DNA of 64,000 bases from UBA8522 sp049287565 (GCA_049287565.1 JBAQGA010000189.1:18306-82305); one strand, 5' to 3'. Shown: positions 32,903-41,696, numbered from the stretch's first letter. Numbers and translations: made by a program. The notes: generated from the sequence alone by a model not told the origin.

Positions 32903-34648
32903 ATGATGATCAAAGACCTGTCCGTGATGATCGCCGGCAAGGCGGGCGATGGTGTTCTATTCACCGGCAATGTCCTGGCCAAGCTCTTCAAACGCCAGGG
33001 CTGGGAAGTCGCCACTTACCGTGATTTTCCTTCGAACATTCGCGGCGAAAACACCTGCTACACGGTCCGCGCCTCTTGGGACAAGATCTATGGCTTGGGA
33101 GACCGGGTGGATATCCTGATGGCCTTTGACTGCGAGGCTATCCTGGCCCATCTTCCCGAAATCGCCGAAAATGGGATCGTCTTCTGCGACGGTGAGGGAG
33201 TCGCGGACCTTCCGCCGGAGAAAACCCGGGGAAAGACATTCCACCGTTTTCTCCTCCGTTCACTGTCCCGGGAGAAGTTCGGTCAGGAAATCTTCAAGAA
33301 CATGATCGCCCTCGGTGCCTTGAGCCATGTCCTTGACCTCGACCGTTCAAGCCTCGAGCGAATCATTTCCGAGATGTTCTTAAAGAGGAAAGGGGAAGAC
33401 GTCGTCCAGATAAACATCCGGGCGGCATCCTTCGGCTGCGAGAAGGCGCGGGAGATTACGGCTGAAACAGAACGGCATCCGCTGGCGAGAAAAGGGGATG
33501 GCGACCGGATCCTCATCTCCGGAGACGAAGCTGTCGGCCTTGGCGCCCTGGCCGCCGGGTGCCGCTTTTTTGCCGCCTACCCCATCTGTCCCGCTTCCGA
33601 GATCGGTCAAGAGCTCGTTCTTCATATGCCGGAGTTTAGCGGTGTTGTCGTCCAGACAGAGGACGAGCCGGCGGCTCTCAACATGGCCATCGGAGCGGCC
33701 TTTGCCGGCGCCCGGGCGATGACCGCGACGTCCGGGCCCGGAGCGTCCCTGATGATGGAAGCGTTCAGCTTGGCGGGGATGATGGAGATTCCGGTCGTCG
33801 TCGCCCATGTTCAGCGTATGGGACCGGCCACCGGGATGCCGACCAAGAGCCAGCAGGGCGATGTCCTGCAGTGGATCTTCGGGTCGCACGGCGAATTCCC
33901 CCGCATCGTCCTGACGCCGGGGACAGTGGGGGAGTGTTTCGAATTGTCGGTCAAGGCCTTCAACCTGGCCGAAAAATACCAGTGTCCCGTCATCATCCTG
34001 ACCGAGCTTGACATGGGCCAGAACTACCGGACGACCCGGTCGTTCGACCTCTCCGCCGTCCGAATCGACCGAGGCAAACTGTTGCGTCGCGAGGAGCTTC
34101 TGGATATCGCGGATTTCAAACGGTACGAACTCACCGCCGACGGAATCTCGCCCCGGTCTCTTCCGTCCTATAAGAACGGCATCCACCTCGCCGAAAGCCT
34201 GGAGCATGATGAGAGAGGCTACCGCGATGAAGACCCGGCGAACCGCCTGCGGATGATGGACAAGCGCATGCACAAGTTCGACCGGGCAGCCGCAGACCTG
34301 CCCACTCCCCGTCTGTGGGGCTCCCAAAAGGCCGATGTCGGGTTCATCGCTTTCGGTTCCACGCTGGGCGCCGTTCTCGAGGCCATGGACCAGCTCGGGG
34401 AAAAGAAAGTGCCCTCCCGGTTTCTCCAACTGCGGACGCTCTGGCCCTTTCCGGCCGCCGCGGTCCGGGAATTTCTGGCGGAGAGCCGGGATGTTTTTGT
34501 CGTCGAGCATAATTATGAAGGTGAGCTCGCCACCCTGATCAAGAGTCAGATCAGCCCCTGCGGAGAGCTGAAGAACATCGTCAGCTCCTCGACCCGGACG
34601 TTCACACCCCGGGATATCGTCGACCCCGTCCTCGAGGCGGCCCGATGA
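32903..34648 (+). CDS. 2-oxoacid:acceptor oxidoreductase, fused gamma-alpha subunit
   Basis: 581 residues (a second Met is at 32906). The gamma domain (about 1-185; MIAGKAGDGVLFTGNVLAK) is fused to the alpha pyrimidine-binding domain (about 200-400; YPICPASEIGQEL, VVQTEDEPAALNMAIGAAFAGARAMTATSGPG, GPATGMPTKSQQGD) and a C-terminal transketolase-like domain. It acts with the beta subunit encoded directly after it (4-base overlap) to oxidise a 2-oxoacid such as 2-oxoglutarate to acyl-CoA, reducing ferredoxin. The precise oxoacid is not decided by sequence. Confidence 0.92.
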   Translation: MMIKDLSVMIAGKAGDGVLFTGNVLAKLFKRQGWEVATYRDFPSNIRGENTCYTVRASWDKIYGLGDRVDILMAFDCEAILAHLPEIAENGIVFCDGEGVADLPPEKTRGKTFHRFLLRSLSREKFGQEIFKNMIALGALSHVLDLDRSSLERIISEMFLKRKGEDVVQINIRAASFGCEKAREITAETERHPLARKGDGDRILISGDEAVGLGALAAGCRFFAAYPICPASEIGQELVLHMPEFSGVVVQTEDEPAALNMAIGAAFAGARAMTATSGPGASLMMEAFSLAGMMEIPVVVAHVQRMGPATGMPTKSQQGDVLQWIFGSHGEFPRIVLTPGTVGECFELSVKAFNLAEKYQCPVIILTELDMGQNYRTTRSFDLSAVRIDRGKLLRREELLDIADFKRYELTADGISPRSLPSYKNGIHLAESLEHDERGYRDEDPANRLRMMDKRMHKFDRAAADLPTPRLWGSQKADVGFIAFGSTLGAVLEAMDQLGEKKVPSRFLQLRTLWPFPAAAVREFLAESRDVFVVEHNYEGELATLIKSQISPCGELKNIVSSSTRTFTPRDIVDPVLEAAR

Positions 34649-35505
34649 AAGAAAAACGAGGCTTCCAGCTCACCACTCCCACCTGGTGCAAAGGCTGCGG
34701 CCTGTTCGGCGTTTTCGACGCCCTCAAGAACGCAGCCGCATCGCTCGACCTCGAGCCCGAGGACCTGGTCATCGTCACCGGGATCGGCTGCCACGGCCGG
34801 CTGAACAATTATTTCCACGCCTACGGTTTCCACGGCCTCCATGGCCGCACCATGCCGGTGGCCGCCGGGATCAAACTGGTCAACCCGCTCCTTCAGGTGG
34901 TGGCCGTCAGCGGCGACGGCGATGCCTACTCGATCGGCCTGGGCCATTTCCTCCATGCCCTCCGCAAGAATATCGGTCTCACCTATGTGGTCGTTGACAA
35001 CCGCATTTATGCTTTGACCCAAGGACAGGCTTCGCCGACGACGGACTTCGGAACGGTCACCCTCTCCACGCCTTTCGGCTCCAAGGATTTTCCCATCGAC
35101 GGGGCGGCGCTCGCCCTGGCGGCCGGCGGGACCTTCATCGCCCGCGGTTTTTCCGGCGAGGTGGCCCATCTGGCATCCCTCATCGAGCGGGGAATGAGGC
35201 ACGACGGATTCGCCCTGATCGATATCCTCAGCCCCTGCGTCACCCAGAACAAGGTGAATTCTTATGATTGGTACCGGAAGCATGTCTTCCACGTGGAGGA
35301 TATCCCGGATTACAACCCTCGAGACAAAGCCAAAGCATGGGACGCTTTGAGCAGCCCGGAGAAGATCGCCATCGGCTTGATTTATGAAGAGGGCAAGCCG
35401 TCCTTCGAGGAGCTCGTCCTTCCCGACGTCAAAAAGCCGATCGCCTCGCTCGACCTCGAAGTCAATCGTCCGCGGCTGCAGAGAATCATCGAGAGATTTC
35501 GTTGA
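34645..35505 (+). CDS. 2-oxoacid:acceptor oxidoreductase, beta subunit (TPP and Fe-S)
   Basis: 286 residues. TPP-binding GDGDAYSIGLGH with the following Asn (VVDNRIYALTQGQ), and cysteines for one 4Fe-4S cluster in TWCKGCGLFG, TGIGCHGR and LSPCVTQN. It partners the fused gamma-alpha subunit. The protein lacks a separate ferredoxin subunit, as in two-subunit enzymes of this family, so a free ferredoxin is probably the acceptor. Confidence 0.93.
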   Translation: MKEKRGFQLTTPTWCKGCGLFGVFDALKNAAASLDLEPEDLVIVTGIGCHGRLNNYFHAYGFHGLHGRTMPVAAGIKLVNPLLQVVAVSGDGDAYSIGLGHFLHALRKNIGLTYVVVDNRIYALTQGQASPTTDFGTVTLSTPFGSKDFPIDGAALALAAGGTFIARGFSGEVAHLASLIERGMRHDGFALIDILSPCVTQNKVNSYDWYRKHVFHVEDIPDYNPRDKAKAWDALSSPEKIAIGLIYEEGKPSFEELVLPDVKKPIASLDLEVNRPRLQRIIERFR

Positions 35506-35516
35506 GAAGACGAACG

Positions 35517-35525
35517 TGATACAAT
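35517..35525 (+). promoter_or_regulatory. Extended -10 promoter of the Fe-S cluster gene set
   Basis: TGATACAAT (TG, one base, TACAAT) after the korB stop. Predicted start near 35532, then AAGGAG and the nfu ATG at 35550. It would start the nfu-iscS-iscU-tusA-nadA series. Confidence 0.45.
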
Positions 35526-35549
35526 ACATTTCTTAAGGAGCGAGATGAG

Positions 35550-35768
35550 ATGAAAGAGAAAGTTGAAGCGGCCTTGAACAAGGTCCGGCCCGCCCTGATG
35601 GCCGACGGCGGAAATGTCGAGCTCGTTGACGTCCAGGATGGAGTGGTCAAGGTGAAGCTCACCGGTGCCTGCAGCGGCTGTCCGATGTCCCAGATGACCC
35701 TGAAAATGGGGATCGAAAGGCTCTTGAAGAAGGAAGTCCCGGAAGTCAAGGAGGTCGTCGCCGTCTGA
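35550..35768 (+). CDS. Nfu-type Fe-S scaffold (NifU C-terminal domain protein)
   Basis: 72 residues: a single NifU C-terminal domain with ADGGNVELVDV and the cluster-binding CSGCPMSQ (CxxC). It carries or delivers 4Fe-4S clusters. It is the first gene of an Fe-S assembly cluster that includes an IscS-like and an IscU-like protein, and AAGGAG precedes it. Confidence 0.92.
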   Translation: MKEKVEAALNKVRPALMADGGNVELVDVQDGVVKVKLTGACSGCPMSQMTLKMGIERLLKKEVPEVKEVVAV

Positions 35769-35795
35769 GACGGCTTTCATTTGCCGATCAGGGCC

Positions 35796-36977
35796 ATGAA
35801 GCGGGTTTATCTCGATCACATTGCGGCCACACCCCTGGATCCCCAGGCCGTGGAGGCAATGCTCCCTTATCTAGGGGAAAAGTATGGCAATCCCCAGAGT
35901 CTCCATTCCGCCGGGCAGGAAGCGCTGGGGGCTGTCCAGGAAGCACGCTCGCGGGTCGCCCGGTTGATCGGCGCCGAGGAAAATGAGATCTTCTTCACCT
36001 CCAGCGGTTCGGAGGCCAACAATTTCGCCGTCAAGGGAATGGCCCTGGCCCGGCGGGATAGGAATCGGCATCTCGTTGTCTCGGCCATCGAGCACCAATC
36101 CGTCCTCCATTCCGTCAAGAGCTTGGAGAAGTTCGGTTTTTCCTCGACTTTGGTCCCCGTCGACCGGGACGGCCTGGTCGATCCGGAGGACGTCAAGCGG
36201 GCCCTCAAGAAGGAGACGGCGCTCGTTTCCGTGATCCTGGCCTCGAGCGAGGTGGGGACGATCGAGCCCCTGGCCGAGATCGCCCGGGTCTGTCGTTCGG
36301 CGGGGATTCCGCTCCACACCGACGCTGTGGCGGCCGCCGGCAACATCCCGCTGGAGGTCCGGGAACTCGATGTCGACGCCCTGAGCCTGGCCGCCGACCA
36401 GTTCTACGGGCCCAAGGGGAGCGGCGCTCTTTTCCTAAGGAAAGGGACGCGGATCCTGCCTTTCATCGACGGTGGCATCCAGGAAGGCGGCCGCCGCAGC
36501 GGGACGGAGAACGTCGCCGGGATCGTCGGGATGGGCCAGGCGGCCGAACTCGCCCTGACGAAATTGGCCGAACGCGGTGAGAGGCTGAGCTCCCTTCGCG
36601 ACAGACTGATCGAGCATCTTCCCCAAAAGGTGGGCCGGGTCTATCTGACGGGACACCGGGAAAAACGGCTGCCTCATCATGCCAGCTTCTGCGTCGAGTT
36701 CATCGAGGGCGAGTCCATGCTCCTGAACCTGGACATGAAGGGGATCGCCGCCTCGAGCGGCTCGGCCTGCACCTCGCGGGCGCTCAAAGCCTCCCACGTG
36801 CTCCTGGCCATGGGCATCGATCATGCTCTGGCCCAGGGATCGCTGGTCTTCAGCCTGATCGACAACACGACGGCCGCGGATATCGATTATCTCCTGGATG
36901 TCTTCCCGCCTATCATCGACCGGCTGAGGAAGATGTCGCCCCTCTACACCAAATTTCTGGAGGAGAACGAGAAATGA
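35796..36977 (+). CDS. IscS/NifS-like protein lacking the PLP-binding lysine
   Basis: 393 residues from the ATG at 35796 (a TTG at 35781 is less likely). The overall chain is class V aminotransferase/cysteine desulfurase: YLDHIAATPL, IEHQSVL (His), HTDAVAAAG (Asp176) and the mobile active Cys325 in SGSACTSRA. But the segment that normally reads SGHK-x-YGPKG is AADQFYGPKG: the Schiff-base lysine is Gln202 and the preceding His is Asp201; the Gln that contacts PLP is Ala179. It should not bind PLP covalently. A similar loss is known for Archaeoglobus IscS, which binds IscU and contributes a cysteine ligand to a cluster. Its stop overlaps the iscU start by 4 bases. Confidence 0.9.
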   Translation: MKRVYLDHIAATPLDPQAVEAMLPYLGEKYGNPQSLHSAGQEALGAVQEARSRVARLIGAEENEIFFTSSGSEANNFAVKGMALARRDRNRHLVVSAIEHQSVLHSVKSLEKFGFSSTLVPVDRDGLVDPEDVKRALKKETALVSVILASSEVGTIEPLAEIARVCRSAGIPLHTDAVAAAGNIPLEVRELDVDALSLAADQFYGPKGSGALFLRKGTRILPFIDGGIQEGGRRSGTENVAGIVGMGQAAELALTKLAERGERLSSLRDRLIEHLPQKVGRVYLTGHREKRLPHHASFCVEFIEGESMLLNLDMKGIAASSGSACTSRALKASHVLLAMGIDHALAQGSLVFSLIDNTTAADIDYLLDVFPPIIDRLRKMSPLYTKFLEENEK

Positions 36978-37555
36978 TCTATACCGATAAAGTCATGGAC
37001 CATTTCCAGAATCCCCGCAACGTCGGGGTGATCAAAGATGCCGACGGCATCGGTCAGGTCGGCAATCCCGTCTGCGGCGATATGATGACCTTCAGCATTA
37101 AAGTCCAAGAGAACAAGCTCAAGGACGTCAAGTTCCAGACCTTCGGCTGCGGAGCGGCCATCGCCGTTTCCAGCATCGTCAGCGAGATGGCCATGGGCAA
37201 AAGCCTGGAAGAAGCCATGAAGATCACCAACGAGATCGTGGCTCAGGAACTCGGCGGCCTGCCCAAGAACAAGCTGCACTGCTCCAACCTGGGAGCCGAT
37301 GCTCTGCACGCCGCGATCGAGGACTATAAGAAAAAACAAAAGAAAAAAGACGAGGTCGCTTCGAATGCCGATAAAGAAACGGACCTGCAATCCAAGAAAT
37401 GCTACTGTCCCTATTGCGATGGTCCTCTGGAGGGGATGGAGGCCATTTGCTCGACCTGTCACAGGGTCCTTGAGGAGTGCCCGCACTGCGGCGGCCTCAC
37501 CAAGAAGGGGGATCTGAAATGTGCCAAGTGCGGAGCCGACCTGGTACCCGAATAA
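36974..37555 (+). CDS. IscU-like Fe-S scaffold with C-terminal double zinc ribbon
   Basis: 193 residues. Residues 1-120 are IscU: MDHFQNPRNVG, NPVCGDM (first Cys and Asp), FGCGAAIA (second Cys) and LHCSNLGADAL (third Cys). After a lysine-rich linker (about 120-140), a tail with four CxxC pairs (CPYC, CSTC, CPHC, CAKC, residues about 144-186) forms probable tandem zinc ribbons. IscU proteins normally end at about 130 residues, so the tail is an addition. It overlaps the iscS-like gene by 4 bases, as partner of that protein. Confidence 0.9.
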   Translation: MIYTDKVMDHFQNPRNVGVIKDADGIGQVGNPVCGDMMTFSIKVQENKLKDVKFQTFGCGAAIAVSSIVSEMAMGKSLEEAMKITNEIVAQELGGLPKNKLHCSNLGADALHAAIEDYKKKQKKKDEVASNADKETDLQSKKCYCPYCDGPLEGMEAICSTCHRVLEECPHCGGLTKKGDLKCAKCGADLVPE

Positions 37556-37620
37556 GCTTTTTCCCAAAGCTAAGCAGATCCCGCGGGCGAGCCTTTCCCC
37601 AAGAGGAGCGGAGAGAGACG

Positions 37621-37854
37621 GTGAAAGCAGGCGCAACGCTGGATTGCTTCGGGCTCCTTTGTCCGATGCCCATCATCCAAACGGCCAAGAAGATCAAAGA
37701 ATTGAGAATCGGCGAGGTCCTCGAGATCGTTTCCACCGATGAGGGTATCAAGGTCGACATGCCGGCCTGGTGCAAAATGACAGGTCAACAATTCCTCGGG
37801 CAGGAGCAGGACGGTGATGTCTACCGCGTCTATATCCGCAAGCTCAAGGATTAA
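37621..37854 (+). CDS. TusA/SirA-like sulfur carrier protein
   Basis: 77 residues from the GTG at 37621. LDCFGLLCPMPIIQTAKKI carries the active-site CPxP cysteine of TusA proteins, and the C-terminal half keeps the family alpha-beta sandwich. TusA relays persulfide sulfur. Its position after the PLP-lysine-less IscS and IscU suggests it may feed sulfur to this system from elsewhere; that is inference. A longer in-frame opening that overlaps iscU is not a start. Confidence 0.88.
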   Translation: MKAGATLDCFGLLCPMPIIQTAKKIKELRIGEVLEIVSTDEGIKVDMPAWCKMTGQQFLGQEQDGDVYRVYIRKLKD

Positions 37855-37870
37855 GGGACGGCGAAACATC

Positions 37871-38776
37871 GTGACCAAGGACGAAATCATCGATCGGATC
37901 CGTAAGCTCCGGAAAGAGCGAAAGGCGGTCATCCTGGCCCACAACTACCAGATCGGCGAGGTCCAGGACATCGCCGACTACACCGGCGACTCCCTGGGAT
38001 TGAGCCAGGAAGCTGCCAGGAGCGAGGCCGAAGTGATCGTCTTCTGCGGCGTCCATTTCATGGCTGAGACGGCGGCCATCCTCTCTCCCCAAAAAGCCGT
38101 CCTTCTGCCTGATGCGGGGGCCGGATGCCCGATGGCCGACATGATCACCGCCCAGGAACTCCGCGACTGGAAGGCCGGATACCCGGGCCGGCCGGTCGTC
38201 TGTTATGTCAACACCACCGCCGAGGTCAAGGCCGAATCCGACATCTGCTGCACCTCGTCCAATGCCGTCAAGGTGGTGAATTCCATCCCCGAGGAGGAGA
38301 TCCTTTTCGTCCCCGACAAGAATCTGGCCGCCTATGCCGCCCGCCAGACCCGAAAGAAGATCATCGCCTGGGACGGCTATTGCTATGTCCATAACCAGAT
38401 CCTGACGGCGGATGTCCAGGCCAGGAAAAAGGAACATCCGAAGGCCGAGATCTGGGTCCATCCCGAGTGCCGGCCCGAAGTGATCGACCTGGCCGATAAG
38501 GTTATCTCCACGGGTTTCATGGTGAAAGCGGCGCGGGAGACTACGGCTGCAGAAGTCCTCGTCGGCACCGAGGTCGGGATCCTTCATCGGTTGCGGAAAG
38601 AGAACCCGCGAACGGCGTTCTTCCCCGTCAAGGACTTGGCTTTTTGTTCGAACATGAAAAAGATCACTCTCCTTAAGGTCCGGCAGGCCTTGGAGGAGAT
38701 GAGATACCGGATCGACGTCCCCGCGGCGATCAGCCGGAAAGCGAGAGGGGCCATCGAGAAAATGATCACCCTATAG
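37871..38776 (+). CDS. nadA: Quinolinate synthase A
   Basis: 301 residues from the GTG at 37871. The three cluster-binding cysteines are in GAGCPMAD, SDICCTSSNA and AFCSNMKKITL, and LAHNYQIGEVQDIADYTGDSLGLS is the usual N-terminal substrate region. It condenses iminoaspartate with dihydroxyacetone phosphate using a 4Fe-4S cluster in NAD synthesis. It lies 16 bases after tusA, so an Fe-S client is coupled to the assembly genes. No nadB or nadC is in the window. Confidence 0.94.
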   Translation: MTKDEIIDRIRKLRKERKAVILAHNYQIGEVQDIADYTGDSLGLSQEAARSEAEVIVFCGVHFMAETAAILSPQKAVLLPDAGAGCPMADMITAQELRDWKAGYPGRPVVCYVNTTAEVKAESDICCTSSNAVKVVNSIPEEEILFVPDKNLAAYAARQTRKKIIAWDGYCYVHNQILTADVQARKKEHPKAEIWVHPECRPEVIDLADKVISTGFMVKAARETTAAEVLVGTEVGILHRLRKENPRTAFFPVKDLAFCSNMKKITLLKVRQALEEMRYRIDVPAAISRKARGAIEKMITL

Positions 38777-38785
38777 GAGGTTTCC

Positions 38786-39289
38786 ATGAACAAGAAGACC
38801 GAAGACAACGTAAAGGCGGCCTTTGCCGGTGAGAGCCAGGCCCACATGAGGTACAAGGCTTTTGCCGATGCCGCGGAAAATGAGAAGTTCGCCAACGTGG
38901 CCCGCCTGTTTCGGGCCAACAGCTACGCCGAGCAAGTCCATGCCACCAATCACCTCAAGACCTTGGCCGGAATCCGGAAGACGGCCCAGAACCTGCAGGA
39001 GGCGGTGGACGGGGAGAACTACGAAGTCAAGGACATGTACCCGGCCTTCAAATCCATGGCCGAAGCCGAGGGCGAGAAGACGGCCGTGTTCTGGTTTAAC
39101 GCCGCCTTGGAAGCGGAGAAGATCCATGCCGGCTTGTATAAAAAGGCCAAAGAAGCCGTGGACAAGGGCCAGGACCTCGCCTATTTTCCCATCCATATCT
39201 GCAGTGTCTGCGGATTCACGGTCGAAGGCGATGCCCCCGACAAGTGCCCTGTCTGCGGCGCTCCCAAAGAGAAGTTCATCAAGTATTGA
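38786..39289 (+). CDS. Rubrerythrin
   Basis: 167 residues: a diiron four-helix domain (GESQAHMRYKAFADAAENE, EQVHATNH, EAEKIHAGLY) and a C-terminal rubredoxin-like domain (CSVCGFTVEG and CPVCGAPKEKF). It reduces hydrogen peroxide using rubredoxin-derived electrons. It follows nadA by 9 bases with TAGGAGG as ribosome site, protecting Fe-S enzymes of an anaerobe. Confidence 0.95.
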   Translation: MNKKTEDNVKAAFAGESQAHMRYKAFADAAENEKFANVARLFRANSYAEQVHATNHLKTLAGIRKTAQNLQEAVDGENYEVKDMYPAFKSMAEAEGEKTAVFWFNAALEAEKIHAGLYKKAKEAVDKGQDLAYFPIHICSVCGFTVEGDAPDKCPVCGAPKEKFIKY

Positions 39290-39324
39290 GGCCGGTTCCA
39301 GGGTGCGTCTGAAAGGAGAATGCT

Positions 39325-39834
39325 ATGGCCTTAAACACGAAACTGCGGCCCTATGAGGTCTTGGCCGTCGCCATCCGGTCGGAGATCGAGGCGGCGGATT
39401 TCTACGCCAGGCTCCTGGCTCGGGTCAAGAACATCCTGCTCCAGCAGAAGCTGAAGTTCCTCGTCCTGGAGGAGAAAAAGCACCGCAAGATCCTGGAGAG
39501 GCTCCATTCCCAGCGCTTTCCTGATGTTGTGCTCAAGGTTCCTGAGAAAACGGTTCGGCCTCGGCCGAAGACAGCTCTGGATGAGAAGAGCTCCATCCTC
39601 GAGCTCTTCCAGGCGGCCCTGGAAGCGGAGAAGGCGGCCGAAACGTACTACAAAGACGCCCAGGGAGTGGTCAAAGACGTCGGGAGCAAGAAGATACTCG
39701 AATACCTGAGCCGGGTCGAGCGCAGCCATTACTTCCTGATCAAGTCGGAGATCGATCTTCTCGGCCGGTTCCCCGATTATTATGATGTCGAGGATTTCCA
39801 CCTCGGTCAGGACCTCTTTCACGTCGGCCCTTGA
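39325..39834 (+). CDS. Ferritin-like diiron protein
   Basis: 169 residues, all-helical, with two half-repeats bearing diiron ligands (IRSEIEAADFYARLL then LEEKKHRKIL; LEAEKAAETYYKDA then VERSHYFLIKSE). Close in layout to the protein at 46157-46645 and related to that at 26099-26551. It lies 35 bases after rubrerythrin with AAAGGAG. A peroxide or iron-handling role is likely. Confidence 0.8.
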   Translation: MALNTKLRPYEVLAVAIRSEIEAADFYARLLARVKNILLQQKLKFLVLEEKKHRKILERLHSQRFPDVVLKVPEKTVRPRPKTALDEKSSILELFQAALEAEKAAETYYKDAQGVVKDVGSKKILEYLSRVERSHYFLIKSEIDLLGRFPDYYDVEDFHLGQDLFHVGP

Positions 39835-39900
39835 GGGTTTTTTCTTACACTAAGGATTAGTAAATGGGCCCCGTCACAATTCGGCCAATGGTATCTGAGC

Positions 39901-40563
39901 ATGGAGCGCGCTAAGGAACGGATCGGGAAGATCATCCGCGTCCTCCGGCGGGAATATCCCCGGAGTCGCACGGCGCTCGAGTTCGAAACGCCCCTCCAGA
40001 TCCTGATCGCCACCATCCTGGCGGCCCAGTGTACGGACGAGAGGGTCAACCGGATCACGCCCGCTCTTTTCCGGAAATATCCAACTGCGGCGGCCTTGGC
40101 CGCGGCTGACCGGCAGGAGCTCGAGGCGGAGATCCGGCCGACCGGGTTTTTCCGCAACAAGGCCAAGAGCATCAGCGGCGCCGCCCGGAAGATCGTCGAG
40201 GACTTCGGCGGGGAGGTGCCGGCGAACATGGCCGACCTCGTCACCCTCCCCGGCGTGGCCCGGAAAACGGCCAACATCGTCCTCTCCTCCGGCTACGGCA
40301 TCGCCGAGGGGATTGCCGTCGATACCCACGTCAAGCGGCTCTCCGGCCGGCTCGGACTGAGCCGACAGAGCGATCCCGAGAAGACCGAACGCGATCTTAT
40401 GAAGCTCGTCCCCAAAAAGGACTGGCTCGATTTTAACTACATGCTGGTCAACCACGGCCGGAAGGTTTGCCAGGCTCGTAAACCGCGCTGCCCGGCTTGC
40501 CCTCTCCGAAACCTTTGTCCCTCGGCGGTGAAACTCTTTCCGGGACTCAAGACCAAGTCATGA
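39901..40563 (+). CDS. nth: Endonuclease III, DNA glycosylase/AP lyase
   Basis: 220 residues. The helix-hairpin-helix LPGVARKTANIVLS with catalytic Lys (AQCTDERVN upstream) and catalytic Asp in VDTHVKRLSGRLGL, and the C-terminal 4Fe-4S ligands Cx6CxxCx5C (CQARKPRCPACPLRNLC). It removes oxidised pyrimidines. As an Fe-S enzyme it is another client at the edge of the Fe-S cluster. No clear Shine-Dalgarno before the ATG. Confidence 0.95.
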   Translation: MERAKERIGKIIRVLRREYPRSRTALEFETPLQILIATILAAQCTDERVNRITPALFRKYPTAAALAAADRQELEAEIRPTGFFRNKAKSISGAARKIVEDFGGEVPANMADLVTLPGVARKTANIVLSSGYGIAEGIAVDTHVKRLSGRLGLSRQSDPEKTERDLMKLVPKKDWLDFNYMLVNHGRKVCQARKPRCPACPLRNLCPSAVKLFPGLKTKS

Positions 40564-40608
40564 ACGCCCATTCCCTGGCAACGGGAAACGGACGTCCAGA
40601 GGCGTTTT
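40563..40608. terminator. Bidirectional terminator candidate between nth and the anti-sigma operon
   Basis: AACGCC at 40563-40568 pairs with GGCGTT at 40601-40606 and CTGG at 40575-40578 pairs with CCAG at 40596-40599, forming an interrupted stem followed by TTTT on the plus strand. It lies between convergent genes. Confidence 0.35.
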
Positions 40609-40621
40609 CCAGATCCTGTCT

Positions 40622-41137
40622 TCAGGTTTCTTTTCCCGAGATTCTTTCGTCCAATTTCCTGCGTAAAGCCTCTCTTTTGTCCTTGGTGTCTAAATAGATC
40701 TGGAGGTTGAGGATTTCCTCGGCGATGGCGTTCGCCACCTGATTTATAGCGGCCGCGCCTCCCTCTCTTTTAAAATCTTCGCCCGTGATATCGTGGACAA
40801 AGAAAAGTAGCTCCCGATTGATCACGGGTCCGAGCATGCCTCCGGGGTCTGGAACAATGACCAGCTTGGTTATGGCCAGGATGCGGCTAAGGCGAGCATA
40901 AAAAACCGCGTCGATTTCACCCGCCTCCCGCGCTTTCCTGAGCTCGGAAGCCATCTTGAGAAGAGTCGGTTCCAGATCGTCCGTGGTCCCCTTCGTAACC
41001 ATATCCCGGAAGCTGACGATGAACAGGTCGAGGAGTACATAACCGGTCTTCTCTTTGGCGTTGGCCGGATTGTCCATGGCCGCGAGATTAAAAGAAAAAA
41101 GAGCCAGAAATCCGAACAGCAATATCTTTTTCGCCAT
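40622..41137 (-). CDS. Secreted hypothetical protein of the ECF module
   Basis: 171 residues from the ATG at 41137, which has AAGGAGGT seven bases upstream. A signal peptide (about 1-26, AKKILLFGFLALFSFNLAAM) is followed by a helical chain without cysteines. It is the last gene of an ECF sigma, membrane regulator, secreted protein series and begins one base after the stop of its neighbour. No family recognised; possibly a regulated periplasmic effector. Confidence 0.65.
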   Translation of the reverse strand: MAKKILLFGFLALFSFNLAAMDNPANAKEKTGYVLLDLFIVSFRDMVTKGTTDDLEPTLLKMASELRKAREAGEIDAVFYARLSRILAITKLVIVPDPGGMLGPVINRELLFFVHDITGEDFKREGGAAAINQVANAIAEEILNLQIYLDTKDKREALRRKLDERISGKET

Positions 41138-41138
41138 C

Positions 41139-41696
41139 TCATACCTCCTTGGAATCATATTTGAATAACAGGAGTGCGCGCTCGATCGCTCTTTCTTTGA
41201 AGAGGATCTCCATTTTTTGATCGAGGCTCAAACGCGGAACCTTGACGGGCCCCGCCGGAATAGAAATCCCTTGTTCCTCCCGCCTTTTAATCTTTTCGGC
41301 TGAGACCAGCACCCGCCGGACCGATTCGGCCAGCCTGGATGTCTCGGTTTGGCCGAGGGGTGCCGTCGCGTTCTCTCTTGGGCGATAAGAGAATCCGGGA
41401 AGTTGACCGAGGGCAGATGCAAGGGCCTTGAATTCTGGCGGCGGGCCCGCTCCAGGACGTTTCAGAATAGAAAAGAAGATCCCCGCCATGATCAAGACCA
41501 GGACCGTTGCAAGCACAGGGACGGCTCTTACCTGGGAAAGAATGGGCGGCTTTTTGCCGCCGGCCTCCCCCTTGAGGTGGGTCTCCACCCTGTCCCGGAA
41601 ATTTCTGGTGCGGAAGAAGGCCAGGCCATCTTCTTCTTCCTGTCTTATCAAGGCAGAGATGTCCCCGAAATCATGATCCGTCAGGTCATTTTTCAT
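41139..41696 (-). CDS. Single-pass membrane protein, candidate anti-sigma factor
   Basis: 185 residues. A cytoplasmic N-terminus of about 55 residues, one transmembrane helix (about 58-78), and a periplasmic domain of about 105 residues. It overlaps the ECF sigma gene by 11 bases, the classical position of an anti-sigma factor, but it lacks the zinc-binding HxxxCxxC motif. It probably holds the sigma factor at the membrane; this rests on position and topology. Confidence 0.65.
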   Translation of the reverse strand: MKNDLTDHDFGDISALIRQEEEDGLAFFRTRNFRDRVETHLKGEAGGKKPPILSQVRAVPVLATVLVLIMAGIFFSILKRPGAGPPPEFKALASALGQLPGFSYRPRENATAPLGQTETSRLAESVRRVLVSAEKIKRREEQGISIPAGPVKVPRLSLDQKMEILFKERAIERALLLFKYDSKEV

